Positions 9,301 to 16,046 of a stretch of 35,928 bases of DNA are shown here, one piece after another. The position numbers were made by a program, and so were the translations under genes. The notes beneath the pieces are model-generated. The model searched no databases, was not told the origin of the DNA, and saw only the letters and a list, made by a program, of their open reading frames with translations. Source of the stretch: CAZDET01 sp964504335 (GTDB lineage Bacteria; Bacteroidota; Bacteroidia; Chitinophagales; Saprospiraceae); NCBI GenBank assembly GCA_964504335.1, contig CAZDET010000055.1:1-35928 (forward strand). The letters are read 5' to 3'. Positions within the stretch are counted from its first letter, which is position 1. Each line of letters opens with the position of its first letter.

Positions 9301-9604
9301 TGACGCGCGTGGGCAAGCCTCCGGAGGTAGGCACGACATACACGTCATTGTTACCGTTATAATCGGCGGTAAATCCGATCGACTGGCCATCGGGCGAAAA
9401 ACGAGGCCAGGATTCTTCGCCGGGCGATTGTGTCAATTGAGTGGCCGTGCCACCGGTTTTGGGAGCTACCCAAATATCACCACCGTATACAAACACAACC
9501 TGGGTATCGGAAACATCCAAATACCGCATCAATTTAGCGCTGATTTGCGCGGAAAGGTGGCTACCAATAAATAGGCAGAAGAGTATCGGGATCGTACGAA
9601 TCAT
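6329..9604 (-). CDS. Tricorn protease homologue (S41 family), exported
   Basis: A 1091-residue protein close to Tricorn length, with a signal peptide ending in HLSAQ. PD40/WD40-like propeller blades fill residues ~25-520 (repeated FSPDG, WSPDSKK and WSPDSRW motifs). A helical region, a PDZ domain (about 765-860, with AGDCILAVNGQEL) and a C-terminal S41 catalytic domain follow. His748 (in SAGHTY), Ser971 (in GSGGDG) and a glutamate near 1029 match the Tricorn His746/Ser965/Glu1023 arrangement. Tricorn degrades oligopeptides; here the signal peptide suggests periplasmic action. A very acidic, lysine-rich stretch near residues 543-565 interrupts the propeller-to-protease linker. It is the first gene of a four-gene operon. 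Confidence 0.94.
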   Translation of the reverse strand: MIRTIPILFCLFIGSHLSAQISAKLMRYLDVSDTQVVFVYGGDIWVAPKTGGTATQLTQSPGEESWPRFSPDGQSIGFTADYNGNNDVYVVPTSGGLPTRVTHASGTDRMIDWYPDGEHLLFAASRELGQRSGNQLYRVAATGGFAEKLPIPYAELASFSPDGGQLAYITKITENYPFKRYRGGLTSDILIYNTTSQAVERITDNPANDGKPAWLGDKVYFLSDRGADYRLNVWAYDTQSKQLSQLTNFEDFDVSYLAAGTSDLVFEAGGTVYLMDGSSQEYQPIDIDIVSDLSAEIPRAVDVSKRISSATAAPGGKRVVFEARGELFSVPVEHGYTQNLTGSSGAFDRQPAWSPDGKQLAYWSDRSGEYEVWLQPMQGGAARQLTQRNKGFGYTLHWSPDSKKIAFIDETNTIYVVDVASGNTEEAGNTNWNIGHGGRYGFTISWSPDSRWLAFNRGLENAHYAVFIYDTQENSLHQATSGYYQDYRPVFSSDGKYLFYLTDREYDSIYSDMDNTWVYPNATQIVALSLTKATPSLLAARNDTVEVKTEEKKEKEDADKGEDKEEDKNGAVAIDFEGLERRAVLLPPEHGNMGAIMPFEGKLVYLRYPNSGTASGERPKLMVYDFKKREEKTVMERVNSASLTADGKMILVRSGSRFGIIKPEPGQKLEDAIPTDGLTMNLVPREEWNQIFNDTWRRHRDFFYDPEMHGLDWAALRDQYGALLKDARTRWDVSNLQSNLAAELSAGHTYTFGGDTENGAASKPTGMLGINWTLENGKYCIAHIVRGADWDADLRSPLDQPGVDVEAGDCILAVNGQELDTSKDPYAAFEGLSGKTVALRIQKSDGSVQEEIAELLSAGQERNLRLQEWIEGNRKKVAELSDDKLGYIYMSNTSGLGQEQLVKMYYGQLDKQGFIIDERFNGGGQLADRFLELLKRPVVYNLHWRHGRDHTQPIHANTGPMGMLINGWAGSGGDGLPWAFQELEAGPIVGERTLGILVGPATGHQLIDGGGITVPGARLYDNDGHWFWEGEGVKPDIYVWDDPNQLMQGIDPQLVRVVEEVMKSVETQPAAMTPAPVREDRTAKALNDNDK

Positions 9605-9646
9605 AGTAGGTGAAATTGCTTAATTGGAAAGACGTGCACTCTGTAA

Positions 9647-9654
9647 GAAAGGTA
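9647..9654 (-). promoter_or_regulatory. Candidate -7 promoter box of the Tricorn-type operon
   Basis: The minus strand reads TACCTTTC, seven of eight matching TAnnTTTG, 42 bases before the ATG at 9604. I see no good -33 box, so the call rests on this element and its position. Confidence 0.27.
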
Positions 9655-9656
9655 GC

Positions 9657-9690
9657 AAAAAAACCCCTATCGACTACCCCGAGACGGGTA
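9657..9690 (-). terminator. Possible terminator after the small basic gene
   Basis: On the minus strand a short stem, TACCC/GGGTA (arms 9686-9690 and 9675-9679), lies 26 bases past the stop at 9716. It is followed about 11 bases later by a run of seven T residues (9663-9657). The stem is short and the gap to the T-run is longer than in a typical intrinsic terminator. Confidence 0.28.
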
Positions 9691-9715
9691 CATTGTGATT
9701 GCTGGGACGCCAGGA

Positions 9716-9901
9716 TCAATCCTCTTCCCGCAATCCGTTGTCGCGCAATTTGCGCAACAGCACTTTTTCGTAGTGTCGATTGCGCTGGGAGCGCTTTTGC
9801 TTATTGGCTCGCTTGGCCACGCGCTTATCCTTGACGATGCGATCGAGATCCTCGGCCCGCTGAATTTTGCGGTAATCGTCGATTTGGGTTCGTTTCGGCA
9901 T
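9716..9901 (-). CDS. Small highly basic protein (61 residues)
   Basis: A 61-residue protein in which Lys, Arg, Asp and Glu make up about half the residues (MPKRTQIDDYRKIQRAEDLD, later RRNRHY-like QRNRHYEKVLLRKLRDN). It has no signal peptide or membrane segment and would probably be almost wholly helical. The composition suggests nucleic-acid or ribosome binding, but that is inference only. I call it real because it starts with ATG, fills the gap between two same-strand genes, has no larger overlapping frame, and its patterned charge looks like a selected protein. It could still be a spurious frame. Confidence 0.62.
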   Translation of the reverse strand: MPKRTQIDDYRKIQRAEDLDRIVKDKRVAKRANKQKRSQRNRHYEKVLLRKLRDNGLREED

Positions 9902-9941
9902 GATTGATTCTTGAAAAAATCAACAAATTCTCAATTGGAAC

Positions 9942-9982
9942 GACCCGGCCGTTGACGGGCTTAGCCGTTCGGGTCATTTTTT
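9942..9982 (+). terminator. Hairpin with T-run between VOC gene and small basic gene
   Basis: GACCCG (9942-9947) pairs with CGGGTC (9970-9975), followed on the plus strand by A and six T residues (9977-9982). Inside it a GGC-TTA-GCC stem can form. Both neighbours are on the minus strand, so a plus-strand terminator has no obvious client. It may act in the minus direction as a bare hairpin after the VOC gene ending at 10004. Confidence 0.33.
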
Positions 9983-10003
9983 CGTAGGAGAAAAAGGATA
10001 CGT

Positions 10004-10447
10004 TTACTCGGCCTGGCTGCCGGCGTTGTATCCCACCATCCAATGAATACCAAATTGATCCTCGAGCGAGCCGAAGTAGTCGCCCCAGAATGTATTCTGC
10101 ATGGCCATAGAAACTTTACCTCCTTCGGAGAGGCCAGCGAACAACCGATCGGCCTCCTCCTTGCTATCCGTGCTGATGGAAATGGAAAAGTTGTTGCCTT
10201 GCTGAAAGTTGGGGGGCCAATTGGGGCCAATATCGCTGCCCATGAGCGTAGTTTCTTTGCTGATGGGAAGGGACACGTGCATTACCCGATTGCCGTATTC
10301 ATCGGGCAACGGTGGTTGCCCTTCCTGGGGGGGCATATCGCGGAAGCGCCCCATGGACGGAATTTCCCCTCCGAATACGGATTGATAGAAGCGAAAGGCT
10401 TCCTCGCAGTTACCGTCGAACATTAGATAGGTGTTGATCGTCGTCAT
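10004..10447 (-). CDS. VOC family protein, PhnB-like
   Basis: A 147-residue cytoplasmic protein of the vicinal-oxygen-chelate superfamily, in the PhnB/3-demethylubiquinone-methyltransferase-like branch. Typical features are the N-terminal strand TYLMFDGNCEEAFRFYQSVFGG, the MHVSLPI strand with a candidate metal-binding His, and the C-terminal block with GDYFGSLEDQFGIHWMV. Length and order fit the family. The reaction is not assignable. It starts 38 bases after the stop of a second VOC gene and is probably cotranscribed with it. Confidence 0.9.
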   Translation of the reverse strand: MTTINTYLMFDGNCEEAFRFYQSVFGGEIPSMGRFRDMPPQEGQPPLPDEYGNRVMHVSLPISKETTLMGSDIGPNWPPNFQQGNNFSISISTDSKEEADRLFAGLSEGGKVSMAMQNTFWGDYFGSLEDQFGIHWMVGYNAGSQAE

Positions 10448-10485
10448 GGTAGTATGTTTATGGTTGGATATTTAGTTTATATAGG

Positions 10486-10986
10486 TTACCGTTTTAATTC
10501 AGCTAGCAGGTCTTCCAGATCGAGGGGGCGGGAATACATATTTAGTTCACCATTAGACTTAAGGGGCCATTCTTCTTGGGGGCGATCCCAGTACAGTTCC
10601 ACGCCGTTTTGGTCGGGGTCATCCAGATAAAGCGCTTCCGAGACACCGTGATCCGAGGCACCGGTAAGCGGGTAGCGCGCCTGCCGCAATCGCTGAAAAA
10701 TGAATGCCAGGTCTTTTCGAGTGGGATACAGAATGGCCGTATGGAAGAGCCCGACAGCAGGGCGGGGCGCTGGAGGTGCATCTTTGCTATACCAGGTATT
10801 AAGGCCGATGTGGTGGTGATAACCGCCTGCCGAGATGAAGGCGGCTTCCGATCCGTAGGTAGTGATTAACTCAAACCCAAGCAGATCACAGTAAAAATTG
10901 AGCGACCGCTTTAGGTCAGCCACCTTGAGGTGCACGTGGCCGATACGAGTTCGAGCAGGGATGGTGTAGTCGCGTTGCCCGTCCAT
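10486..10986 (-). CDS. VOC family protein, glyoxalase/catechol-dioxygenase-like
   Basis: A 166-residue VOC protein. The first beta-alpha-beta-beta module carries GHVHLKVADLKRSLNFYCDL, the middle has GGYHHHIGLNTW, and the C-terminal module ends with DPDQNGVELYWDRP. Histidines in HVHLKV and HHH and the glutamate of GVELYWD are the expected metal ligands. This is the pattern of bacterial CatE/YfiE-like proteins annotated as catechol-2,3-dioxygenase-like, but no aromatic pathway is visible nearby, so a substrate claim is not justified. The ATG start lies inside one arm of a perfect 10-bp inverted repeat (10982-11016). The upstream neighbour is the PQQ dehydrogenase, 64 bases away. Confidence 0.9.
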   Translation of the reverse strand: MDGQRDYTIPARTRIGHVHLKVADLKRSLNFYCDLLGFELITTYGSEAAFISAGGYHHHIGLNTWYSKDAPPAPRPAVGLFHTAILYPTRKDLAFIFQRLRQARYPLTGASDHGVSEALYLDDPDQNGVELYWDRPQEEWPLKSNGELNMYSRPLDLEDLLAELKR

Positions 10987-11016
10987 TAGATCGTATTCAC
11001 GCTCTAATCTAATGGA
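10982..11016 (-). promoter_or_regulatory. Inverted repeat enclosing the VOC start codon
   Basis: TCCATTAGAT (10982-10991) and ATCTAATGGA (11007-11016) are perfect reverse complements separated by 15 bases. On the minus-strand transcript they would form a 10-bp stem whose 3' arm contains the VOC ATG (10984-10986). It could mask the start codon, or be a protein operator. The pairing is seen; the role is inferred. Confidence 0.55.
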
Positions 11017-11050
11017 TTTGAATTACTTTTTATTGATCGCTGGGAATAAA

Positions 11051-13015
11051 TCAATCCGGCAACGCTAGTGCTACCAATTCTGCATCCATCGATGCTCCGC
11101 CAGTGGGCACTACGATGTATTGCCTGCCTTTCCATACGTACGAAATGAGCGCTCCTCTTGCATTGTCGGGTAGGGCTATCTTCCCTACGATTTCCCCGCT
11201 GTCGTAACTGATGGCGTGCAGCGCCGGATCAATCGTACTGCTGTTGACTGCGATATTGTGGCCGCGGGAAGCGTACATGCGCATGGCGATCCCGCCGTCC
11301 TGGGCAGCTAGTAGCAAGGTCTTGGTGCCCAATACCTGGGTGCGAAAGGCGTTTCCGAGATTAGAGAGCTTCAAATCGCGCAGCGCCGGATGATCGACCG
11401 GGCCATCGCCCATTGGGAGCACCCACGATTTCTCGCCGGCGTTCATATCGATGGCCGTAATGCGCCCGTAGGGCGGCTTGGTGACCGGCAGATTGTTGAG
11501 CATGGCCGGCGCAGTGAATCCGTGGATGTACTTGTTAAATCCCAGCTCGCCCTTGATGGGCTGCACATTGACGATAAAAGGCAGAGTGATGGAGGGTATG
11601 TAGAGGTGGTTGTTATTCGGATTGAAAACGGCACCCGCCCAGTTAGCCCCACCGGCAATACCGGGCATCAAAATGGTACCGCGCCTGGCCGGCGGGGTGA
11701 ATAGCGGGCCCCATTCAAACTGATTGACGTAATCAAGCGCTTTTTGCCGCAACTCGGGGGTGAAATCGATGAGGTCATCTTCCGTCAACCCCTGCAAATC
11801 GTAGGGGGGCGGCTTGGTCGGAAACGGCTGCGTAGCTGCCGCCCGCTCTCCCGGAATCGCGGAGGCCGGCACCGGACGCTCCTCGATCGGCCAGACCGGC
11901 TCCCCGGTGCGGCGATCGAACACAAAGCAAAAGCCGTGCTTAGTCAATTGCGCCACGGCCGGAACGAACCGACCCTCCACTTCCAGATCCATTAAAATAG
12001 GAGCGGTTGGCAGGTCGTAGTCCCAAAGACCGTGGTGGACGATCTGGTAGTGCCATACCTTCTCGCCGGTTTCGGCATCCACCGCCACCAGGCTTTCGGC
12101 AAATAAATTATCCCCGAGCCGATTTCCGCCGTAGTAATCGTTGGAGGGCGTGCCAAAAGGAAGGTAGAAATAGCCCAACTCTTCGTCGGCGCTCATGAAG
12201 GTCCAAACGTTGGTATTGCCCGTAGTTTTCCAGGAGTCGTCTTCCCAGGTTTGCGCGCCCTCCGCGGTGCCTTGCGGCACGGATTCGAAGGTCCACTTCA
12301 CTGCTCCGGTCAGGGCGTCGAAGCCGCGGATATCGCCGGGTGGCATGGTTGCCGAGAGGGGGTAATCGAGAATGGTGGCTCCGACCACCACCGTATTGCG
12401 GCAAACGATCGGCGGGCTCGACACGCCGTAGGCGAGGCGGTCGATCGGGCGGCGCAATCCTTTGGTCAGATCAATGCGCCCGCGGTCGCCAAAGGTCTCA
12501 ATGGGCTCCCCCGTCCTGGCATTCAGGGCAATCAGGTAGCCGTCTCCCGTGCCGATGAATATGCGGCCTTGCGCTCCATCTTCGTGGTAGGCCACCCCGC
12601 GGTGCACGAAACCATGATTGGGTGGGGAGCCTTCCAGGTACGATTCCGGGTTGTACGACCAAAGTGTAGCTCCGCTGGTGGCATCGATGGCAGCCACCTG
12701 GCTAAGGGAAGTACTGACATACAGCACGCCGTCGATGAAGACCGGGGTCGACTCGTTGGTCCAGGTCCAGAGCTGCTGATCGCCGTGATCGGGGTGGCTG
12801 TTCCAGGAGGCAATCACCGGCTGATCGACGGAGGTCCAGCGCCAGGCAATTTCCAGTTGGTCGAAGTTGTCAGCGTCGATCTGATCGAGATCGACGTATT
12901 TGGTATTGGCCGGATCGGCTCCGTAATACGGAAAATTGATGGTTTTCGCCGATTGGCTGTACAAAGCCAGGCTTAGCAGCAGCATGCTGAAGGTGATTGC
13001 GAATATGGTTTTCAT
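11051..13015 (-). CDS. PQQ-dependent dehydrogenase (quinoprotein), exported
   Basis: A 654-residue quinoprotein of the glucose/alcohol dehydrogenase type. It starts with a signal peptide (MKTIFAITFSMLLLSLALYSQ) and forms an eight-bladed PQQ propeller, with YGADPANTKY near the start, the GTGDGYLIALNARTGEP blade, and the family motif WDYDLPTAPIL near residue 330. These periplasmic enzymes oxidise sugars or alcohols using PQQ. No CxxCH haem motif is present, so it lacks the fused cytochrome c of many homologues and must pass electrons to another acceptor. No PQQ biosynthesis genes are in the window. It follows a DUF819 gene by 97 bases and precedes two VOC genes. Confidence 0.9.
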   Translation of the reverse strand: MKTIFAITFSMLLLSLALYSQSAKTINFPYYGADPANTKYVDLDQIDADNFDQLEIAWRWTSVDQPVIASWNSHPDHGDQQLWTWTNESTPVFIDGVLYVSTSLSQVAAIDATSGATLWSYNPESYLEGSPPNHGFVHRGVAYHEDGAQGRIFIGTGDGYLIALNARTGEPIETFGDRGRIDLTKGLRRPIDRLAYGVSSPPIVCRNTVVVGATILDYPLSATMPPGDIRGFDALTGAVKWTFESVPQGTAEGAQTWEDDSWKTTGNTNVWTFMSADEELGYFYLPFGTPSNDYYGGNRLGDNLFAESLVAVDAETGEKVWHYQIVHHGLWDYDLPTAPILMDLEVEGRFVPAVAQLTKHGFCFVFDRRTGEPVWPIEERPVPASAIPGERAAATQPFPTKPPPYDLQGLTEDDLIDFTPELRQKALDYVNQFEWGPLFTPPARRGTILMPGIAGGANWAGAVFNPNNNHLYIPSITLPFIVNVQPIKGELGFNKYIHGFTAPAMLNNLPVTKPPYGRITAIDMNAGEKSWVLPMGDGPVDHPALRDLKLSNLGNAFRTQVLGTKTLLLAAQDGGIAMRMYASRGHNIAVNSSTIDPALHAISYDSGEIVGKIALPDNARGALISYVWKGRQYIVVPTGGASMDAELVALALPD

Positions 13016-13040
13016 GAAGCTGATAGGTAAATCCGATTAA

Positions 13041-13056
13041 TGTGGCGGCTCCCACA
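13041..13056 (-). promoter_or_regulatory. Palindrome before the PQQ dehydrogenase
   Basis: TGTGG-N6-CCACA, a perfect 5+5 inverted repeat, lies 25 bases upstream of the ATG at 13015. On the minus strand it directly follows a TACATTTTG stretch that loosely resembles a -7 box. It could be an operator or a leader hairpin. Just upstream, ACCAATCAG is directly repeated at 13096-13104 and 13108-13116 (12-base period), overlapping the DUF819 stop. Confidence 0.35.
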
Positions 13057-13112
13057 AAATGTATGAACCTTCAAACCCCTAAACGACAATAATAGACCAA
13101 TCAGCCAACCAA

Positions 13113-14285
13113 TCAGACCAAGTACGGCAACCCGTAAGCCGCCACCCAGAAGCCCAGGAATGTCCCAATGGCATTTCCTAACGATCCGATCAAAATGGCC
13201 GGCAATACGAGATCCCGACGCCCCATACTTCGCGCCAGGGCCAGGGCCGAGGTACCCCCGCCAATATTTGCCTGGGAAGCAACCGCAGCAATCTGTACAT
13301 CCAGCCGAAAAATCCGGGCCACTCCAAAAATCAATAATCCGTGAAACAGCAGCGCAATGGAAATAAACCCGAGCATGTTCAATCCCAGCGTGCCTGCACC
13401 CGACAGGGCGCGGACATCGCAAAAAGCGCCGATAACGGCCAGAAACAGGTAGACGGCAAACATCCCCAGCAACTGGGCACCGTTTAATCGCTTCGCAATG
13501 GGCAATTGCGCAATGACCAGCGCCAAAATGGTAATGATGATAATACTGGGCACCGAAATACCGACCTCCGCCAAACGGTCTGCCATTTCTTGCGAAACCC
13601 ACAGTGCCCCTGCCCCGAGCGCCAGGGTCAGGCCCAGGTCCATCGGATGCATGGATTCCGTGTCCTGGTCGATACCGAGATCGGGGGGCCCGTCCGTGTG
13701 CACCTGAACGGCGGGTTTTGGCCAGATTGCGGCCAGCGTTTTTGGCAGCACAATGGACAGGACCATCCAGATAGTGGTGAAGATATTATCCACTACGATC
13801 GCCGTTCCGTACAGCACGCCATCTTTGTAGACATCATAACTAATGGCTACAGCGTTAAAATTGACGCTTCCTCCCGTGTAGGTCCCCGTAAACATCCCGC
13901 CGAGTGCCGCGTACGAATCGCCAAGACTTTCCGCCCCATTGATGGCCCACATCCCGACTAATACGCCGAGCGTCGTGCCAATAGAGCCCACGAGGAAGAG
14001 GGCAATAATGGGCAGCCCCGCCTTCAGCACGTCCTTCAAATTGACTCCTAATAAGAGCCAAAAGATGGAGATCGGAGCCAGATAGGTAAAAATGCCGTTG
14101 TAGATGGCTACCGGCCGTTCGCTTGTCGAACCGGCCGGGATTAACCCTATATTGGCCACGATGGCCGTCAGGACGATCACTAGCAGCGCCGTTCCCAGGT
14201 ATTGCATCCAGGTGGATCGCACCAGCCATTCGCTCAACACGACCAGCAAACAAAGCACTGTAAAGATGTAGAGGTTGTCTACCAT
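13113..14285 (-). CDS. DUF819 family membrane protein (first of two)
   Basis: A 390-residue polytopic membrane protein with about ten hydrophobic segments, fitting the DUF819 (YjcL-like) family. Diagnostic stretches are WLLLGVNLKDVLKAGLP, the glycine-rich MFTGTYTGGSVNFNAVA loop in the first half, and VASQANIGGGTSALALARS in the second half. These repeated GG loops suggest an inverted-repeat transporter fold, but no substrate is established that I can name. It lies between an outer-membrane channel-like gene (56 bases upstream) and the PQQ dehydrogenase (97 bases downstream), so it may belong to an uptake or export unit. A paralogue is at 16047-17189. Confidence 0.9.
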   Translation of the reverse strand: MVDNLYIFTVLCLLVVLSEWLVRSTWMQYLGTALLVIVLTAIVANIGLIPAGSTSERPVAIYNGIFTYLAPISIFWLLLGVNLKDVLKAGLPIIALFLVGSIGTTLGVLVGMWAINGAESLGDSYAALGGMFTGTYTGGSVNFNAVAISYDVYKDGVLYGTAIVVDNIFTTIWMVLSIVLPKTLAAIWPKPAVQVHTDGPPDLGIDQDTESMHPMDLGLTLALGAGALWVSQEMADRLAEVGISVPSIIIITILALVIAQLPIAKRLNGAQLLGMFAVYLFLAVIGAFCDVRALSGAGTLGLNMLGFISIALLFHGLLIFGVARIFRLDVQIAAVASQANIGGGTSALALARSMGRRDLVLPAILIGSLGNAIGTFLGFWVAAYGLPYLV

Positions 14286-14341
14286 GAGCGTACGCTATTG
14301 CTACACATGAAGAAATAGCGTGGAAAATAGAAAAGTCTGGG

Positions 14342-15106
14342 CTAATCCCTCCAAACAATGCGCCAGGAAACGCCGGCGTCTAAAAACCATTCGCGAACGC
14401 CCTCCTCCCGGTGCCAGCCACCGGTTAGGTCTACCTGGAGGTCGTTGTTGAGCAGATAAGCAATACCGGCATCGTACTTGTTGGTGGGATCATCAAAGGT
14501 CCCGTAGGTTTCGACAAACCCCTTGATACGAGGGGCCGGCCTACCGATCAGGCTAAAGACGTAAGAAGCAGTAGGGCCGGATTGGTCGCCGCGCCAGGTG
14601 AGCCCCCAGGTAGAGACCACGGTGAATCTTTTCGAGAGGCGATGGCCCGTAGCCAGGGTAAATCGACTGCCCACCTGCGAGCGTCTGAACTCGGCACTTT
14701 GAGCGCGTAGTAGCAGTCGGCCTTGTAGGGCCACGTTAGGAATCAGGCCGTTTTGCTGCAGCAGATTAACCCGCCCACCAATTTGGGTATTGCTGATACC
14801 TCTGCGGCTGATTTCCCGGCCATTTTCCCGTTGATCATCCATCTGCCAGGTAACTACTCCGCTGATTTCGACTCGTTCCAGTACTCCGAAGCGCAGGGTG
14901 GTTGATTCTCGCAAGACCTTGGTTTCAGATACCTCGTCTTGCTCTTCGATGTATTGGAATCCAGTCTGGATTTGAAACACCTTTTTGCCCACCGTGAAAG
15001 GGCCATGAGACTGTCGCGGCCTGCCCGTGCGAATGCTTTCGCCAAACTGGCCGAATACCAGATAGGGGAACAACACGAGGAGCAGCAGCGAGAGCGTCGG
15101 CTTCAT
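14342..15106 (-). CDS. Outer-membrane beta-barrel protein, Phenol_MetA_deg-like
   Basis: A 254-residue exported protein with signal peptide MKPTLSLLLLVLFPYLVFGQ. The rest alternates in the manner of amphipathic beta strands (KKVFQIQTGFQYIEE, TTLRFGVLERVEISGVVTW) and ends in an aromatic/charged strand (VSWRIVWRD). This is the pattern of the MetA-pathway phenol-degradation family (PF13557), a name that reflects its first context, not a proven role. It is probably an outer-membrane channel. I take ATG 15106; a TTG one codon upstream is possible. It begins the minus-strand run leading to DUF819 and the PQQ dehydrogenase, and its promoter region holds two Crp-like sites. Confidence 0.82.
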   Translation of the reverse strand: MKPTLSLLLLVLFPYLVFGQFGESIRTGRPRQSHGPFTVGKKVFQIQTGFQYIEEQDEVSETKVLRESTTLRFGVLERVEISGVVTWQMDDQRENGREISRRGISNTQIGGRVNLLQQNGLIPNVALQGRLLLRAQSAEFRRSQVGSRFTLATGHRLSKRFTVVSTWGLTWRGDQSGPTASYVFSLIGRPAPRIKGFVETYGTFDDPTNKYDAGIAYLLNNDLQVDLTGGWHREEGVREWFLDAGVSWRIVWRD

Positions 15107-15139
15107 CAAACCATCTATTTACGGGAAAAAAGTAGAGTC

Positions 15140-15153
15140 GTGAACTTGGTCAC
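15140..15153. promoter_or_regulatory. Crp/Fnr-like site 1
   Basis: GTGA-ACTTGG-TCAC, a perfect 4+4 inverted repeat with a 6-base spacer, matches the core of the Crp consensus TGTGA-N6-TCACA. It lies 33 bases upstream of the outer-membrane gene start in the divergent region 15107-15358. The family of the bound regulator is inferred. Confidence 0.45.
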
Positions 15154-15181
15154 TAGATCTCCATTTTTCCCGACTCAGACA

Positions 15182-15195
15182 GTGATGTGTGTCAC
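15182..15195. promoter_or_regulatory. Crp/Fnr-like site 2
   Basis: A second GTGA-N6-TCAC (spacer TGTGTG), extended by one more pair to AGTGA/TCACT. Its centre is 42 bases from site 1, four turns of B-DNA, so two dimers would sit on the same face. It lies between the divergent outer-membrane and lipoprotein genes and could serve either. Confidence 0.45.
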
Positions 15196-15358
15196 TATTA
15201 GCACCCAGCGATAAGCACCGCCTGCGACTCAAAACCGGAGGAAAAGGTGTGCTTCTCCGTTAAACGTGATGAGAATCAACCCATTAGATGAGTTAGATCA
15301 TAGCCCGCCGGGGAATTTGGAAGTATCTTCTGTTTCTTCCCTAACCAACCCGAATAAC

Positions 15359-16045
15359 ATGAACCGCCTCATTTGGCTACTAGCAGGATTCGCCCTGTTG
15401 GGCTTCGCTGCCTGTACGCCCTACTACATTTCTTCGACTTTCGAATCGCAATCCGCCCAGCACCAAACTATCGCTGTGCTACCCTTCGAAATGCAATTCA
15501 CCGGCGTGCAACCGGAACGGTTGACGGAATCGGACATCCTGGAGCTGGAAACTGCCGAAAGCCGGGCTTTCCAAATATCCTTTCACAACGAATTACTCCG
15601 CAGTACCCGCAGCGGGCGCAAGGCACTACGCGTATCTATTCAGGATTACCACAAAACCCTCCGGCTATTGAGGCATCACGATATCGATATCCGCGAATCG
15701 TGGTATATGGCTCCGGAGGAATTAGCAGCCCTCCTGGAAGTGGATGCGGTGGTACGTGCCCGCATCCAAAAGGCCCGCTACATGTCGGACCTGGCCTCCT
15801 ACGGTATTGAAGTGGGCATGCATGTCATTCGGGTGCTGACTCAGTACTGGGCTGGTCCGTGGTTTCCGCCAATTTCCAACCGTTCGAAAGCCGTACTTGC
15901 CGACTATTCTCTGTACGACGGTGAAGAAGGCACCGTACTCTGGTCCATTTGCTTCGACCGGGGTGCTGACTGGCGACAACCTGCCAATGAGATTATCGAT
16001 GAGATTAGCCGGACGGCGGTGCGGAAGTTTCCCTACCGCCTGTGA
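15359..16045 (+). CDS. Lipoprotein, CsgG/GNA1162-like pattern
   Basis: A 228-residue predicted lipoprotein. The signal peptide ends in a lipobox (GFAAC), so Cys19 should be acylated. The mature start, STFESQ through TIAVLPFEMQF, resembles the first strand of CsgG/GNA1162-like lipoproteins. The rest has alternating helices and strands (APEELAALLEVDAVVRARIQK; AVLADYSLYDGEEGTVLWS), where a dimerising nucleotide-binding-like fold is plausible but not shown. I chose ATG 15359 because the 31 extra upstream codons would bury the lipobox. It is divergent from the outer-membrane gene and convergent with the second DUF819 gene, with one base between the two stop codons. Confidence 0.82.
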   Translation: MNRLIWLLAGFALLGFAACTPYYISSTFESQSAQHQTIAVLPFEMQFTGVQPERLTESDILELETAESRAFQISFHNELLRSTRSGRKALRVSIQDYHKTLRLLRHHDIDIRESWYMAPEELAALLEVDAVVRARIQKARYMSDLASYGIEVGMHVIRVLTQYWAGPWFPPISNRSKAVLADYSLYDGEEGTVLWSICFDRGADWRQPANEIIDEISRTAVRKFPYRL

Positions 16046-16046
16046 T

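Noticed and set aside
12251..12976. A 241-residue plus-strand open frame
   Set aside because: It lies wholly opposite the PQQ dehydrogenase, whose signal peptide and family motifs are clear; antisense frames are common in this GC-rich DNA.
13012..13602. A 196-residue minus-strand open frame
   Set aside because: It is an out-of-frame shadow of the first DUF819 gene with odd Cys/Gly/Arg content.
15266..15358. N-terminal extension of the lipoprotein
   Set aside because: Thirty-one extra residues would place the lipobox too far inside for signal peptidase II processing.
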